Positions 26,326-37,023 of a stretch of DNA of 64,000 nt are shown here, in pieces. The notes beneath the pieces were generated by a model. The model worked only from the letters and a program-made list of their open reading frames with translations. It had not been told where the DNA came from and did no database searches. Within the stretch, counting starts at the first letter, position 1; each line of letters opens with the position of its first letter. The position numbers were made by a program, and so were the translations under genes. The stretch spans positions 10,432,874 to 10,496,873 of the forward strand of contig NC_039512.1 in the NCBI RefSeq assembly GCF_003672135.1, given 5' to 3'. This stretch comes from Ooceraea biroi (Eukaryota > Arthropoda > Insecta > Hymenoptera > Formicidae).

Positions 26326-27351
26326 TTAAACAATATATTGTCCATTTTGTTTGATTATCTTTTGCCATTTTTCAGGCAACTTCATGATTCCGCGCTCAAA
26401 AAAGTTCTTATCTTTTTCAGCAAAAAACAATTCCAAGAACGATTTGATATCCTCATCAGCAGTAAAGGTTTTACCATTCAAGGCGTTTTGCAAAGAACGA
26501 AACAAATGGTAATCTGATGGTGCCAGGTCTGTCGAATATGGTGGATGTGGTAACACATCCCATCCAAGCTGCAACAATTTTTCACGAGTGACCAAACTTG
26601 TACGTGGTCTAGCGTTATCATGGTGAAACACAACACCTTTGCGATTCACCAATTCTCGACGTTTCTGTTTGATGGCATCATTTAATTTATCCAGTTGACG
26701 ACAGTATACGTCTGAATTAATGGTTTAATTCCTTGCAAGCAGCTCAAAATACACAATACCTTTAAAGTCCCACCAGACTGACAGCATAATCTTTCTTTGG
26801 TGAATATCTGCTTTTCAAGTGCTTTGAGCAGGTTCATCACGCTTGCTTCACAATCTTTTTCGTTTGACGTTGTTGTAGACGATCCATTTTTCGTCGCCTG
26901 TTATCATACGTTTCAAAAATCGATCATTTTCCTCACGTTTCAAAAGAGAATCGCAGATGTCAATACGCTTAGTGAGATGAATTTCTTTGAGCTCATATGA
27001 TACCCAAATATCGAGCTTGCTAATGTATCCAAGTCGTTTTAAATGGTTTTCAACACTCGATTTCGATATGTTAAGATCCTCAGCAATCTCTCGTGTCGTT
27101 AAACGCCGATTCGAATCGATCGGTGCCTTTATTTTGTCATCATCAATTTCGATTGGCCTTCCTGAGCGTGGTGCATCTTTCACATTAAAATCTCCAGATC
27201 GAAATTTAGTAAACCAATTTTGACACTGCCGCAGTTTTAAAGCATCTTCGCCATATACATCAGATAACTTTTTATGAGCTTGCACAGCGTTTTTCCCTTT
27301 TCGGAAGTAATAAAACAAAATATGAGGAAAATGTTCTTTTTGATTTTCCAT
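26326..27351 (-). pseudogene. mariner transposase, three in-frame stop codons
   Basis: A cut-and-paste transposase acting on the element's own inverted repeats. I chose the ATG at 27351, where the family-typical MENQKEHF start lies; seven upstream codons are also open. The frame has 341 codons plus a stop, near the usual family length of about 345. The N-terminal part holds the helix-turn-helix region (RQCQNWFTKFRSGDF), the RSGRP linker and a second helix-turn-helix (TTREIAEDLNISKSSVENHL). The WVPHEL motif is altered to WVSYEL. Catalytic aspartates are present at D153 (ITGDEKW), D245 (HHDNARP) and D280 (APSDYHLF). The last two are spaced as D34D, the mariner hallmark. The frame is never shifted but is cut by TGA at codon 168 (26848-26850), TGA at codon 179 (26815-26817) and TAA at codon 209 (26725-26727), all between the first and second catalytic residues. 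Confidence 0.96.
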
Positions 27352-27504
27352 TTTGAAATCGACGGCAAACAAACAATTGTTAACGAAATCGTGTACTTTC
27401 TTTTTCTAAAACAAGCTTGAACTGTGAGTTGTTAACCTACATAATGAATTTGCGGTTTAGAATGAAGTTAGTTACATTTCAAGACATGTATGTCGATCTA
27501 TTGG

Positions 27505-27536
27505 AAAAAAACGCAATTACTTTTTGGCCAACCCAA
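27505..27536 (-). repeat. mariner terminal inverted repeat, right
   Basis: 32 bp identical in reverse complement to 26249-26280. It lies on the 5' side of the transposase and is followed by the right TA of the target duplication at 27537-27538. Confidence 0.95.
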
Positions 27537-27791
27537 TAGTTACAAAATTTTTTACAGACTCTGAAACTCTTAAAATAATTACGATTAAATGCACAGTATT
27601 TCAAAATTTTATATTGATTTCTCAAATTATTAAGTTTTAATCTTTCTAATAATTTTTCTAACACAAGTTATGACACAATAATAATTGATAATTTATACAT
27701 AATTTTAATACAATAATTATTAGAAATTTGAATTTCGGAAGTTATGGGTAGGTACTAACAAACATCTCGTGGAATACGGACATGATGGTAC

Positions 27792-27949
27792 CTAGAATTC
27801 GCAAACTGGCATTCCAGCTGCAACTCGAGGTTACTGATGTACGAGTGGGACATCTCGAGTGCCGGCGAGATCTCCGGCAGCAACGTCTTCGAGACGTCGA
27901 CTTGTCCGGGATAAGCAAAGCACGGGCTAAGAGACGCCACCATCACTAG
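27792..27949 (-). CDS. Candidate coding exon of an unrecognised secreted protein (partial)
   Basis: Read on the minus strand after an acceptor-like ATTATCAG, the frame gives LVMVASLSPCFA, which resembles the end of a signal peptide, then YPGQVDVSKTLLPEISPALE and further residues to a cysteine (LEC). In the middle 34 or so codons about 31 third positions are G or C, far above the surrounding composition. The same bases read on the plus strand show no such bias, which supports minus-strand coding. The bias fades at the low-coordinate end, where TCTAG/GTACCA could be a weak donor. Otherwise the frame runs on to a TAG at 27755-27757, adding RYHHVRIPRDVC. No family was recognised. The first exon with the start codon would lie at higher coordinates and was not found. 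Confidence 0.4.
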
Positions 27950-30900
27950 CTGATAATATCGCGAGCAAGAATCGCGTCGTGCACATACGAGAATACATAC
28001 GACAAGGAATGTACATAGGCGTGACGCGTGAAATACATCCTACCTATTCTGCATCTGATATTGGCCAATAAATCAGTGACGTACGCGGGCCACTTTATCG
28101 GCTGAGTCTCCTAGATCTTTATGGGTATCTTTATGGGTGGATTTTGGCGATATGATGGGGAGGATTCAGTACACTTTAAAATCTGAAGTTTCTTGCCGGA
28201 AGCACGTACGGCCGATCGATTTCTGCTATCGGACGAAAAATAGTGTATATCGGCTGCTGGAATATATAGACAAGTGTAGCCCATAAATTATAACCACTGC
28301 TGACGGTGGGAGCGCAATAGTGCTTCCTTCTTACATGTAAAATTAAGCAAATTTTCAGCGCGAATTTCATTCGAAGTATTGGTGCATTTATATCAAATCT
28401 CATTGCGAAATACACGATTTATCGCTATGAATTTCATTGTCAAAAAAAACAAGTAAAAAGAGCAAAAAGGATCATTATAAATGATTTCTGTCCAATTGAA
28501 AACATTCAAATTACCAACAAAATTCCGCTTGTAAAACGCGACAGGGATGGAAGCACGAGCACAATGCAAGAGCAATTTCCCGATAAGCAAAACGAGTGCA
28601 GCTGGACGGGAATGATGACGAGGAAGCGCAGAAGGAACAAGACCGAGTATAAGAAAAGTTCGTGCTCGGGGACGGCAGAGAGCGGAAATGCGCGGAATAG
28701 AACCGTGCATGGAATTCGTGCATGGACGACAATGGTCATAACTTTGTGTCCTGTCAGTTCCGACAGTACCGGTCTGCGCGGACTATTCGTCATGCGTGTG
28801 CATGCCGCGAGGCTGGCCAGAGTTTGGGGACGTTCCCGCGAAGCTGCGCTGTCTTCGCGCGCGATCGAAGTGCAAGTGCACGTGCGCGTGTGCATATTTG
28901 CTCTCCGTCTCTCCTCTCGGTTGAAATGGCGAGCGGGATTCTACTCGGAACACAGGAAAAATATGCTGCTCGTGCTCGATTTTTCTCGGTTATAAAGCCC
29001 GCCACTCTCGGCAAGGGAATCGATCGGAAAAGGGGATAGACGGAGCTGGCGACTGTTGATATTTCATCAATCAATAAAGTGTCAGTAGGAATACACGTGT
29101 ATTGCCGAATCGCGTTGCAGCGGGCTCTATTTGGATCTTGAAATTAAGTTTGTTGTGCGTCGAAATTTTATTTTGTCGAGTTGCTCGTGTATTGGCGCAC
29201 AACTCTACCGGGAATTTAGAATTAAGTTTCGTTGCAGTTAAATTTTATTCCATCCGTATGTATATATATGTATACGCGCGTTTGATATGAATGGATCTCG
29301 CTCGTACATCAATCGGAAAACTGGTTGAATATTTTTTCATCAGTTTTCAGCGAGTCCTGTTAGGCAGTTGTAGATCATATGTTTGCAAAGAGATTCAAAA
29401 TTAATTTCCATATCACTTTAAAATGTAAAAGCATATGTAAATAATAAACGAAGCCCGTATAGGTTTGAGATCCGCAAGACGAACATTCTACATGACAATA
29501 ATGAGGCAACGCTAATTGGCCAATGGATATCGTCGTTATTCGATGGTGTTGGAGGAGCCACGAGCAAACACGGTATGCGAGAATCGCGAAGGAAACAATA
29601 GTCCTTGTAAGAATCCGCTAAGGGACAGTTGTGATAATAGATTTGCTTGCGCGCGAAAGTGAAGCAAGGTTTCGAGTTACGTTTTGCGGTTATCGTGGCC
29701 CCCGCGCTTTCTTTCGGTTACTGCGTTACCAGACTTTTGGCTTTTGTGTGCAATTATTTATCCTGACATCACTATCTCTTATACTTACGACCTACCACAA
29801 AAATATATAATATTTGATTTTTAATATTTAATAGTATATTTAAATCGTGTGATTTGTATATGCTGTAATATTGAAATATGCTATTCTTAACGGCTGAAGC
29901 ATATGTTAACGGAAAATAAAATATTTTTCCAAATACCTACGAATTGTCGTTAAAATAATATATTTTTGCGAAATCTATCACGTTCCTCGAAGACGCGCCG
30001 TCAAGGATAAAGGGGACCGATTGTCTAGATATTGATGGGACGAGAATCTTGACGCGTGCTGAGTTATGACTGACAGAAGGTCATCGATCAGGCACAACTT
30101 GGTAGATGCACTCCGAGGGAGCCATTTTGAAGATGAAGTGTCGATCAGTCGATAGTTTCTGGGTCCGGCTCGTCACAGGAGTTTCCTCGTTAGAATGCCC
30201 AACATCGTGTGTTTTCCTTCCAAGATTGACAGGGCGATCTGTAGCGATCACTAGCAACTTCCGTAAACTAATTCAAAGGCAAACGATAGCTCGATCGAGT
30301 ACAAATTTGCGAGAATCCTTGATCACGACTAACAGATACTTGCTGGATGGAACGCTGGAATTTTGGAAATTAAATTAGCCAATGACCACCGAGATCCCCC
30401 GAGAATTTGAGGGTACGTTCGCAAATAAGCGGGGAAATTGTTAACTGTCCCGTGGCGGCAACTGTTGTACGGATGGAATACTGCTAAATAGTTTCCTGGA
30501 ATCTTATTAGTGACCATGAAAATGGAGCGAATCGATCATTGTTCCCTCGATTTTCGATTGATTTTTATCTTTTGCTTTGAATTGATTTTTAAACTAATTT
30601 AACAGCGAGCGCTATTGATACAAATTCGACATTGTAACTAAATCCTCTTTAATTTCTTTTTCCCATAAATCTCTTTGTTGGAAATATAGAAGTTAATTAG
30701 TCAAATAAGTTAAATACGGAAATTATATATGGATTACAGCAATAAATATAATTCTTTTAGAGAAAAAAAAAGAGAAAAAAAACATAATTTACTGAAATAA
30801 AACCTGATCAGCCACATTTAATCAAAGTTTCGGCTGCAACGTGTCTTCAGCTAACTTATAATTAATACAATCAATCTCGCGAATTAGAAGCTGTAATTAC

Positions 30901-33900
30901 AACATAGGAAACTCAAACTTAGTTTAACCGCGACTAAAGCTCGTAATCTGGACGCAACTGTAAATCAGTCGTAAATCGCGGAAATGATCGATATCCGAAT
31001 GGCCTTGTTAAACGACAGTTTATGCACAATAACGGGATATTATTTGCAGTATCGCGGAAACCGGCCGGTCATATAGAAAACAGGGACCGCTTGCCGCGTG
31101 CGCTATCGATCTAGATTGTCGGTCAAAGTGGTCAGCGAAACTGATGGATGTCCTGCAATGACTCGCGATCACCGCCGTGTTGGATCTCGAACGGATCTCT
31201 CCGCAGCGATTTTACTCAACGCGATTTCATCTCGCATTGCGTTTAATTTCGCGCCGTAATTTCGCCGCCATTGGCTTCGTGCGTAAATCACCCGCTCGCG
31301 GAAAATGCCGCGAGATTGTGGCTGACAACAAAATCTCCTGAACGTCGCGCGACGTGATGCAAAGCGGTAATTGTTGGCGCAAAACGATTAGGGCTTTCGT
31401 GGCGTCTGGTGTTTTATGACTAATGCGAGAGGAAGTGGCACGGCGAACGGAACTCTCAGGTTACCGCGATCGAGGAAACCCAAGCTGAACTAGGGCGAAC
31501 AAGCGCGAGCGAGCGCGCGCGCGCTTCCTCGATTCGCTTGATTTTGCGAACTCCGCACGTTCAGGTATTTCGGAGCGTACGTGTCTGCTGATACTCCGGA
31601 TTTCTTCCGGATTTTTATATTCTCCGTTCCTTCTCGAGTGCAACTTCTTCCCGGAGCGGAGCGGAACGTTTCAGCCGACGACGACTCGAAGAACTTCCGG
31701 CGACGTGGCGATGCAAAACGCGCGAGTGTGAGCGATGTGGCAGTAAGTTGTCGTTTAACAAGCTATCCGGCGACGGTTATCCAACGCGTACTCGGCTGAA
31801 TCCGTCGCACGCTACCTGCCGGTTAACGGGAGGCAGTTAAGCGTAATATATCTTTGGTAATTATAGCCGGCGGAGAGGGATATTAGCGCGCGGGCGTACA
31901 TGCGCGCGCGTTGGGAGTAACGCGAGAGGACGCGCGGCGTGACGTAAGGCGTAACCGTAACTGTAACCACCACTTATCTCTAGCTAGTCGGCGTAATTGG
32001 AAACAGGATAGCCACCCGGTCGTCCTGCGAAACGCCTCGGACCACAATTTGCGACATGCGCGATTATGCTCTTTCGCCTCGTATATCCAGCCTTACAATG
32101 CATTAAGTGAATGTGAATTGTCCTGAAGTTAAATAGGGATGCATTGTACTCGTAAAATGTCCAATAAATATTACCTAAATACGTAAACGACATTTCTACT
32201 TTTGTAAAATAAAATAATATTAAAATTAATGTGTTCTGTAAGGAAATTGGTTAATGCGTTCGCCACGTGTATTTAATTGTCAGCTGTCATAACATTTGTC
32301 AGAGGGTTTTGGAAGTGACTCGACATTTGCAAGGCAATTTTCACGCAAAGTCCTCTTCGATGGTAATTTCTGTATAAAATAATTCCGCAACAAAAACTCA
32401 GAGAGCAGAAGTCAATTATCACGCAGTAATAAAGGCAAGCGGAAGTAATACGGGCCGCGCAACGTATCCCTGCTATTATTTTTAGATTGACATATATACC
32501 GGTGAAATATATGACAGGTGGGATGTGTTTGCGCGTATATGCACGCAGCTACGTTACGCAAATATTTGTACAAAATTTCCTGCTCGTAATTCACAACTGC
32601 CAATATTTTGTCTCCATTCCATTTTTGTCGTGAGTGAGGGTGTGCCTAAAAAAAATATAAACTTGACCCACACGTTTCGAAAGGTCAACGAGCGAGGGAA
32701 GATGCGATTAACTTAGTTCTTTTATCCCTACGCACTCGACTAAAATGGTTTGAGGATCCCTCTCAAGATTGATCTTATTTAGATAGAAAGGTAAGTGTGA
32801 TCAATTCTAAAAAAATACAGATTGACGATAACTGTTTGCGATTTCAAATCAGCTTGGACTGTCAACCTCCGCAAAAGTTCACCTAAACACTAGCTTGAAA
32901 TGAACTGCACTTCACCAACAAAGTCTTGCTGAAATGAACTTATGTCGAAGTGCGTTATCGAAGGGTGGCTGTGCGGGTGCGAGAGAAGGTCGCGTTACAG
33001 AGCGCAGATGCAAATAAGTCGTCGTTGTCGTCGTTATAACGGCCGCGAGGCGAGGCGCGGGCCGCAAACTTCAGTTAACCATAACTGCTAACCATATCTA
33101 CTAATTAACATGCGCAAAGTTTCTCGTAACACAAATAAGCAACGACAGAGAGTTGCGTAACGAGGGCTTTACTACCCTGTCAGAGGCGTTCTCCACCACG
33201 CTACGTCTGTCTACGAGGGTTGGCTTTGCCTTCGCTCGTGTTCTATCGAGTGTCCTTACTGTCCGCCACCCTCAACACGTGTGAACCCCTTATTCTGCGC
33301 GTGTTATACTACTTATTAGCATGATTCTGCGTCACCCGCAATCGCTTTGACTGTTATTCATGCCGCAAAAGGGCATGAACGCGCAAGAAGCATCATGAGA
33401 ACAACCAGTTCATTTAATTCAAGAATGTATAATGGCAAGTCCAAATAAAAAGAGTGCTTGAAATTCTAAGGATGCGCCTTATCTAAAATATCTATGGATG
33501 TAGATAATGATGTTGATATTAATGTTTTATTAGTTCAAAAGATTTATTTCAATCAAATTTCAATTAAATCTCTATTAGTCAGACCTCAGAGAGGCTTCAG
33601 ATGTCATTAATGAATTAACTGATATACATCGATAGTCATGTCGCATGCCGTTGTCGATGCATTAGAGCGAGGGTGGCAACCATCTGCATTACTGAGGACA
33701 GCCTCAGGGATGTTCGTCGCTTTGGAAAGATATTAGCTAGTTTATTTTACTCTTAAAGGGATGTCGTGAATTATTGTCAGAACATTTCTGGTGAAGAAGG
33801 ATCGTGATGAGTTGAAAACAATGCTGGTCTTCCCGAGCGAAAAGTCATTTTCTTGCGTACAGGGAATACTCACTCCGCCGTGCAATTTTTACACCTCGTG

Positions 33901-34904
33901 AATTTCAGACGCGTCGAGTGCATCCCCATTGAATGCCAATGCATGCGCCGTCACTGCGGGCGGCCACGGGGGTGTTGCAAGTCGTGCACCGTAGATACGC
34001 GCGACCGCTCCTCGAGTCGATACGTCGATCCAAGTCAATTCCACGAAATGACGATGCAGCTGCTTCCCGGTCTTCGGCTGTCAGGCGCAAGCACCGATCA
34101 GGCTGTATACGTGTACGGTCGCATGTAGCTACGTGTGTCGTACGCATTGATTTCGTGCCACCCCCGGTGGTCTATTTACTAGGTGCCCGATATTCGAGAT
34201 ATCTCTTAACGTGAGATTCTCTATTCGTGAAATATATAATAATATGTGTGTAAAAATTTTACATGTATGTGTGTGTATGTGCATCTCCTCGGTCTTCGTC
34301 AAAACGAGTTGGTTTGTTGCTTTAAAAAACAGGATCTGTATCTGGAAAAGTTAAGGATATCTTATTTAAGGATTATTATGTAGAGTCAGAAGTTTGTTTA
34401 TTTAACTGTAAAAAGTTAATGATAGGATGCATAGAGGCAATTGCACATTTTGTCGACTGCGATCCTTTTAATCCTTCTAGCTTCTAATCCTTCATCATTG
34501 ATTCGTAAAAGTTAACGAAGTCTACGGGCTGTTTCGAGATATCTCCAGTCTATAGACTGAATTAATTTGTAGTTGGAAAATTTCTTAGGAGTTGTGAGTT
34601 ATCGGGAACTTTCCTTAGCTGAGAAATTCATAAGCCGAAGCAATCTGACACATGATTCCAAGATGATCCCTGCGCTTCGATGTTATTGAATCCTCAAGTT
34701 CCGCGTTTTCGTAGCGTCAAAATTCCAAGCTGCCGGAAATTCCAGTTGAAGATACTGGCTGGAAACTTCCGCCCTCGCGACCCTTAACGATCGATTTTAC
34801 GGCAGCCGTTAAATTTCTATAATACTAACAATTTATCGATGGCGTCCCGCGACGCTTTACTCCCATTTTTAAGGAGATCATTAAATCACGCCGCTATCGT
34901 TGTC
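27950..34904. other. Noncoding DNA with CpG-rich patches, no gene recognised
   Basis: AT-rich and CpG-rich blocks alternate. A CpG-rich block at about 28560-29040 is open in several frames on both strands without a recognisable domain. A second strong block at about 31440-31960 includes an alternating GC run (about 31502-31525) and could be a promoter or 5' exon (see findings). Around 33910-34128 an acceptor-like sequence precedes a GC-rich stretch open in three frames; this is a weak terminal exon candidate. A purine-rich A-run lies at about 30762-30784. No RNA gene or transposon was recognised. Confidence 0.55.
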
Positions 34905-34905
34905 A

Positions 34906-34930
34906 TCGTCGTCGTCGTCGTCGTCGTCGT
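34906..34930. repeat. (TCG)8 trinucleotide microsatellite
   Basis: Eight perfect TCG units plus one base, next to related TCAT/TTGTC interruptions upstream. There is no recognisable coding context. On the minus strand it gives a poly-arginine run in a short frame, which looks fortuitous. Confidence 0.92.
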
Positions 34931-36592
34931 TTTCTAAGTCTTTGAAACATGCCAGTCTTACGTTGCGTTTTCGCCTTCCGGTGCTGGAATAGATTGGTAT
35001 TCGCATTCTTCAAGTCGATTTTCCAATTTCGATTTCGCAATTCCGGAACATTTCCGCAATTCCTGAATGCAACGTCACCACCTGCCTTTAGATGCATTAA
35101 TTCTTTCTTCTTTTACGCTGAACTGTACAGTGATAAAATCAGAACAAATCCAAATGTATAATAGATTCCACGTGTATTTTATGTAAACGGCAATATAATT
35201 TTATATAATTGATAATTTTATATACATAATGCACATTGTTAGCAAATTTTCCTAGATTTCTAGATTGGAATTTTTCCGAATGCCTTTGAATCCGGAAAGT
35301 GGCAATGTCTCGCGGACTTCGGACGCTCCTTGCGTGGCTTTGAGACTTCGGAATCTTGAAACACCGAAACTCCCGCGATATCCGGATATCGTTACACAAT
35401 CGTTACGTCGTTCGTGGAACTTTATCCGCCGGCGGGAAATCATAAGTTGAAATTCCAAAAGGAATCCTTAATATTCCATTTCCGCGTGCCTCGCGGCGCG
35501 GAATACAGAGCGAAAGGGCGAGACTTCGTTTCCCCTCGTATTATCTCGGAATATCGATATTCGTACTCGTTTTCCTCTACGATTCTCGAAAGCGATGCCG
35601 CCGTAAGGAAATGCGAATACCTCGCTTGGGAAATTATTGCACGCTCGTGCTTGAAAATTACGCGTGTTTCGCGCAACAGCAATTGCATCACTCTCTCTCT
35701 CTCTCTTTCCCCCCTCCCTCCCTCTCGTACACCAATTGAAAATATCGATTATTGCGCATCGCAATCCATCTTAAGCGTCGCAACATTATCAATTTTATTG
35801 ATATATTACATACTAAAAAACCGATGCTAAAGAGATTGAAACCAGCGAAGCTCTCGAAAGCTTCCGACTTGACACGGTGCGATATTTCGCTCGACATGTT
35901 CGCGAACGAACCTGTCCATCGACAGGAATCTACACCGATGATCACGTGACCAACCGAGCACACACCATCAGCGCAGACCGATACGGGATCCAGGTCGTTC
36001 CCGGAATGGCACAGATTTACAGGACCCAATTCGTAATGGAGACGTAGCGCAGATACGCCGGTGGAATGAATTTGAAAAAAAAAAAGAAAAAAAGCAACGA
36101 CGGTAAAGGGAACAACGATAGAGTCCCCGACGTAATCCCGGCCGCTCGCCGATACTGACTACCGCCGTAAATCACACATCACTGCTGATTGGTCTTAATT
36201 TCCTTCGGCTACGTGCCGCGAAACTCAAACGCGCACGAGAACCGCGCGCAAAGAACGCGACGACCGAACGGGTACAGGCAGTTTTTCGCGCCGTCAACCT
36301 TTCCGCTCGGAAACCGTCAGATCCGTCAAATCAGTCGGGGCTTAGAAAACCCGTCAACATCCTTCACCGACTCCCTGGCGCGAATCTCGAAGCGTGTTCG
36401 ATCAACGCGCCTTTTTATTTCGAGTATATCTGGAAAACCCTGTAATCTCTCTTCAACTTGGAATAATAAGTACGCACGCTGACACATTTTCCAATAATCT
36501 TTTTTATTTACTCGGCGGTATACTCAATTTGTTTTTTAACACGAGGAAATACCGTGCCTTTAAACTGCTGCGTTCGACCGCGTTACAATACA
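34931..36592. other. Noncoding DNA, no gene recognised
   Basis: Mixed sequence. Several overlapping frames at about 35250-36030 lie on both strands with no domain I recognise. It contains the CT repeat described separately and an A-rich tract at about 36077-36093. Confidence 0.55.
35691..35706. repeat. (CT)8 microsatellite followed by a CCCT-rich pyrimidine tract
   Basis: Eight perfect CT units, then a pyrimidine-only continuation (T3, C6, CCTC units) to about 35726. Confidence 0.88.
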
Positions 36593-37023
36593 TTAGGTGT
36601 ATGCAAAAGTTTTAGTCTCTTTTTTCAGCGCTCTGGCTCTTTGTTATTTAAATTTCAAATAAATTCTCGCTTTTTTACGTTTTTGAAGAGTTGACATCGA
36701 AGTTTGTAAAACGTCATGCGTCATGATTTAATGGTAAACTTAACTTCGAAAAACAATAGTGAATGCGATGAACAATGAAAAATTGTATCCAGCAAACCAT
36801 TTTGGACTTGAGTTTTGAATTGGACAGTTTTTCCGTACGCGGCGTAGTCACCAACTTGGTGCCTTCGGATTATCACTTATTCCAATCGATGCAATACTTT
36901 TTAACTAGATGGTACTTTCGAGATGTAGCTGAGATACGAAAAAACTTTTTCCGCAAAGGAATTCGGAACTTACCTGAGAGATCGCAGAAAATCGTAAAAA
37001 AAGGAGGGCAAATATTTCGATGA
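36593..37023 (+). mobile_element. Degraded relic of a second mariner-like element
   Basis: The 3' coding end of a mariner transposase is recognisable at 36856-37023 (see the pseudogene entry). About 260 bp upstream, 36593-36625 starts TTAGGTGTATGCAAAAGTTT, which resembles a mariner-type terminal repeat, with no matching right end visible. The sequence between shows no recognisable transposase. The boundaries are therefore approximate, and the left one is inference. This copy differs from the one at 26249-27536 in sequence and orientation and is much more decayed. Confidence 0.6.
36856..37023 (+). pseudogene. mariner transposase C-terminal fragment
   Basis: The translation contains LVPSDYHLFQSMQYFL, matching the conserved mariner APSDYHLF block with its third catalytic aspartate. 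It then has NFFRKGIRNLPERSQKIVKK GGQIF in one frame, matching the family's C-terminal FF.RGI..LPERW.K...  .GQYF pattern. About 15-17 residues expected between these blocks are missing, which suggests an internal deletion. The conserved W of LPERW is S here. The two first catalytic residues and the DNA-binding domain are absent. The frame ends with TGA at 37021-37023, where a mariner transposase would end. Confidence 0.85.

Larger units (their letters stand above)
26249..27536 (-). mobile_element. mariner-family DNA transposon, structurally complete, non-autonomous
   Basis: This 1288-bp element has perfect 32-bp terminal inverted repeats beginning TTGGGTTGGCCAAAAAGTAA. It is flanked by TA on both sides (26247-26248 and 27537-27538), the target duplication expected of the IS630-Tc1-mariner superfamily. 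Its length is typical for mariner. The transposase lies on the minus strand, leaving about 150 bp of 5' leader and about 50 bp between the stop codon and the left repeat. An AATAAA signal overlaps the end of the coding region (minus strand, 26322-26327). In-frame stops make the copy non-autonomous, but the intact termini mean it could in principle be moved by a related transposase. The subfamily cannot be fixed by eye. Confidence 0.96.
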
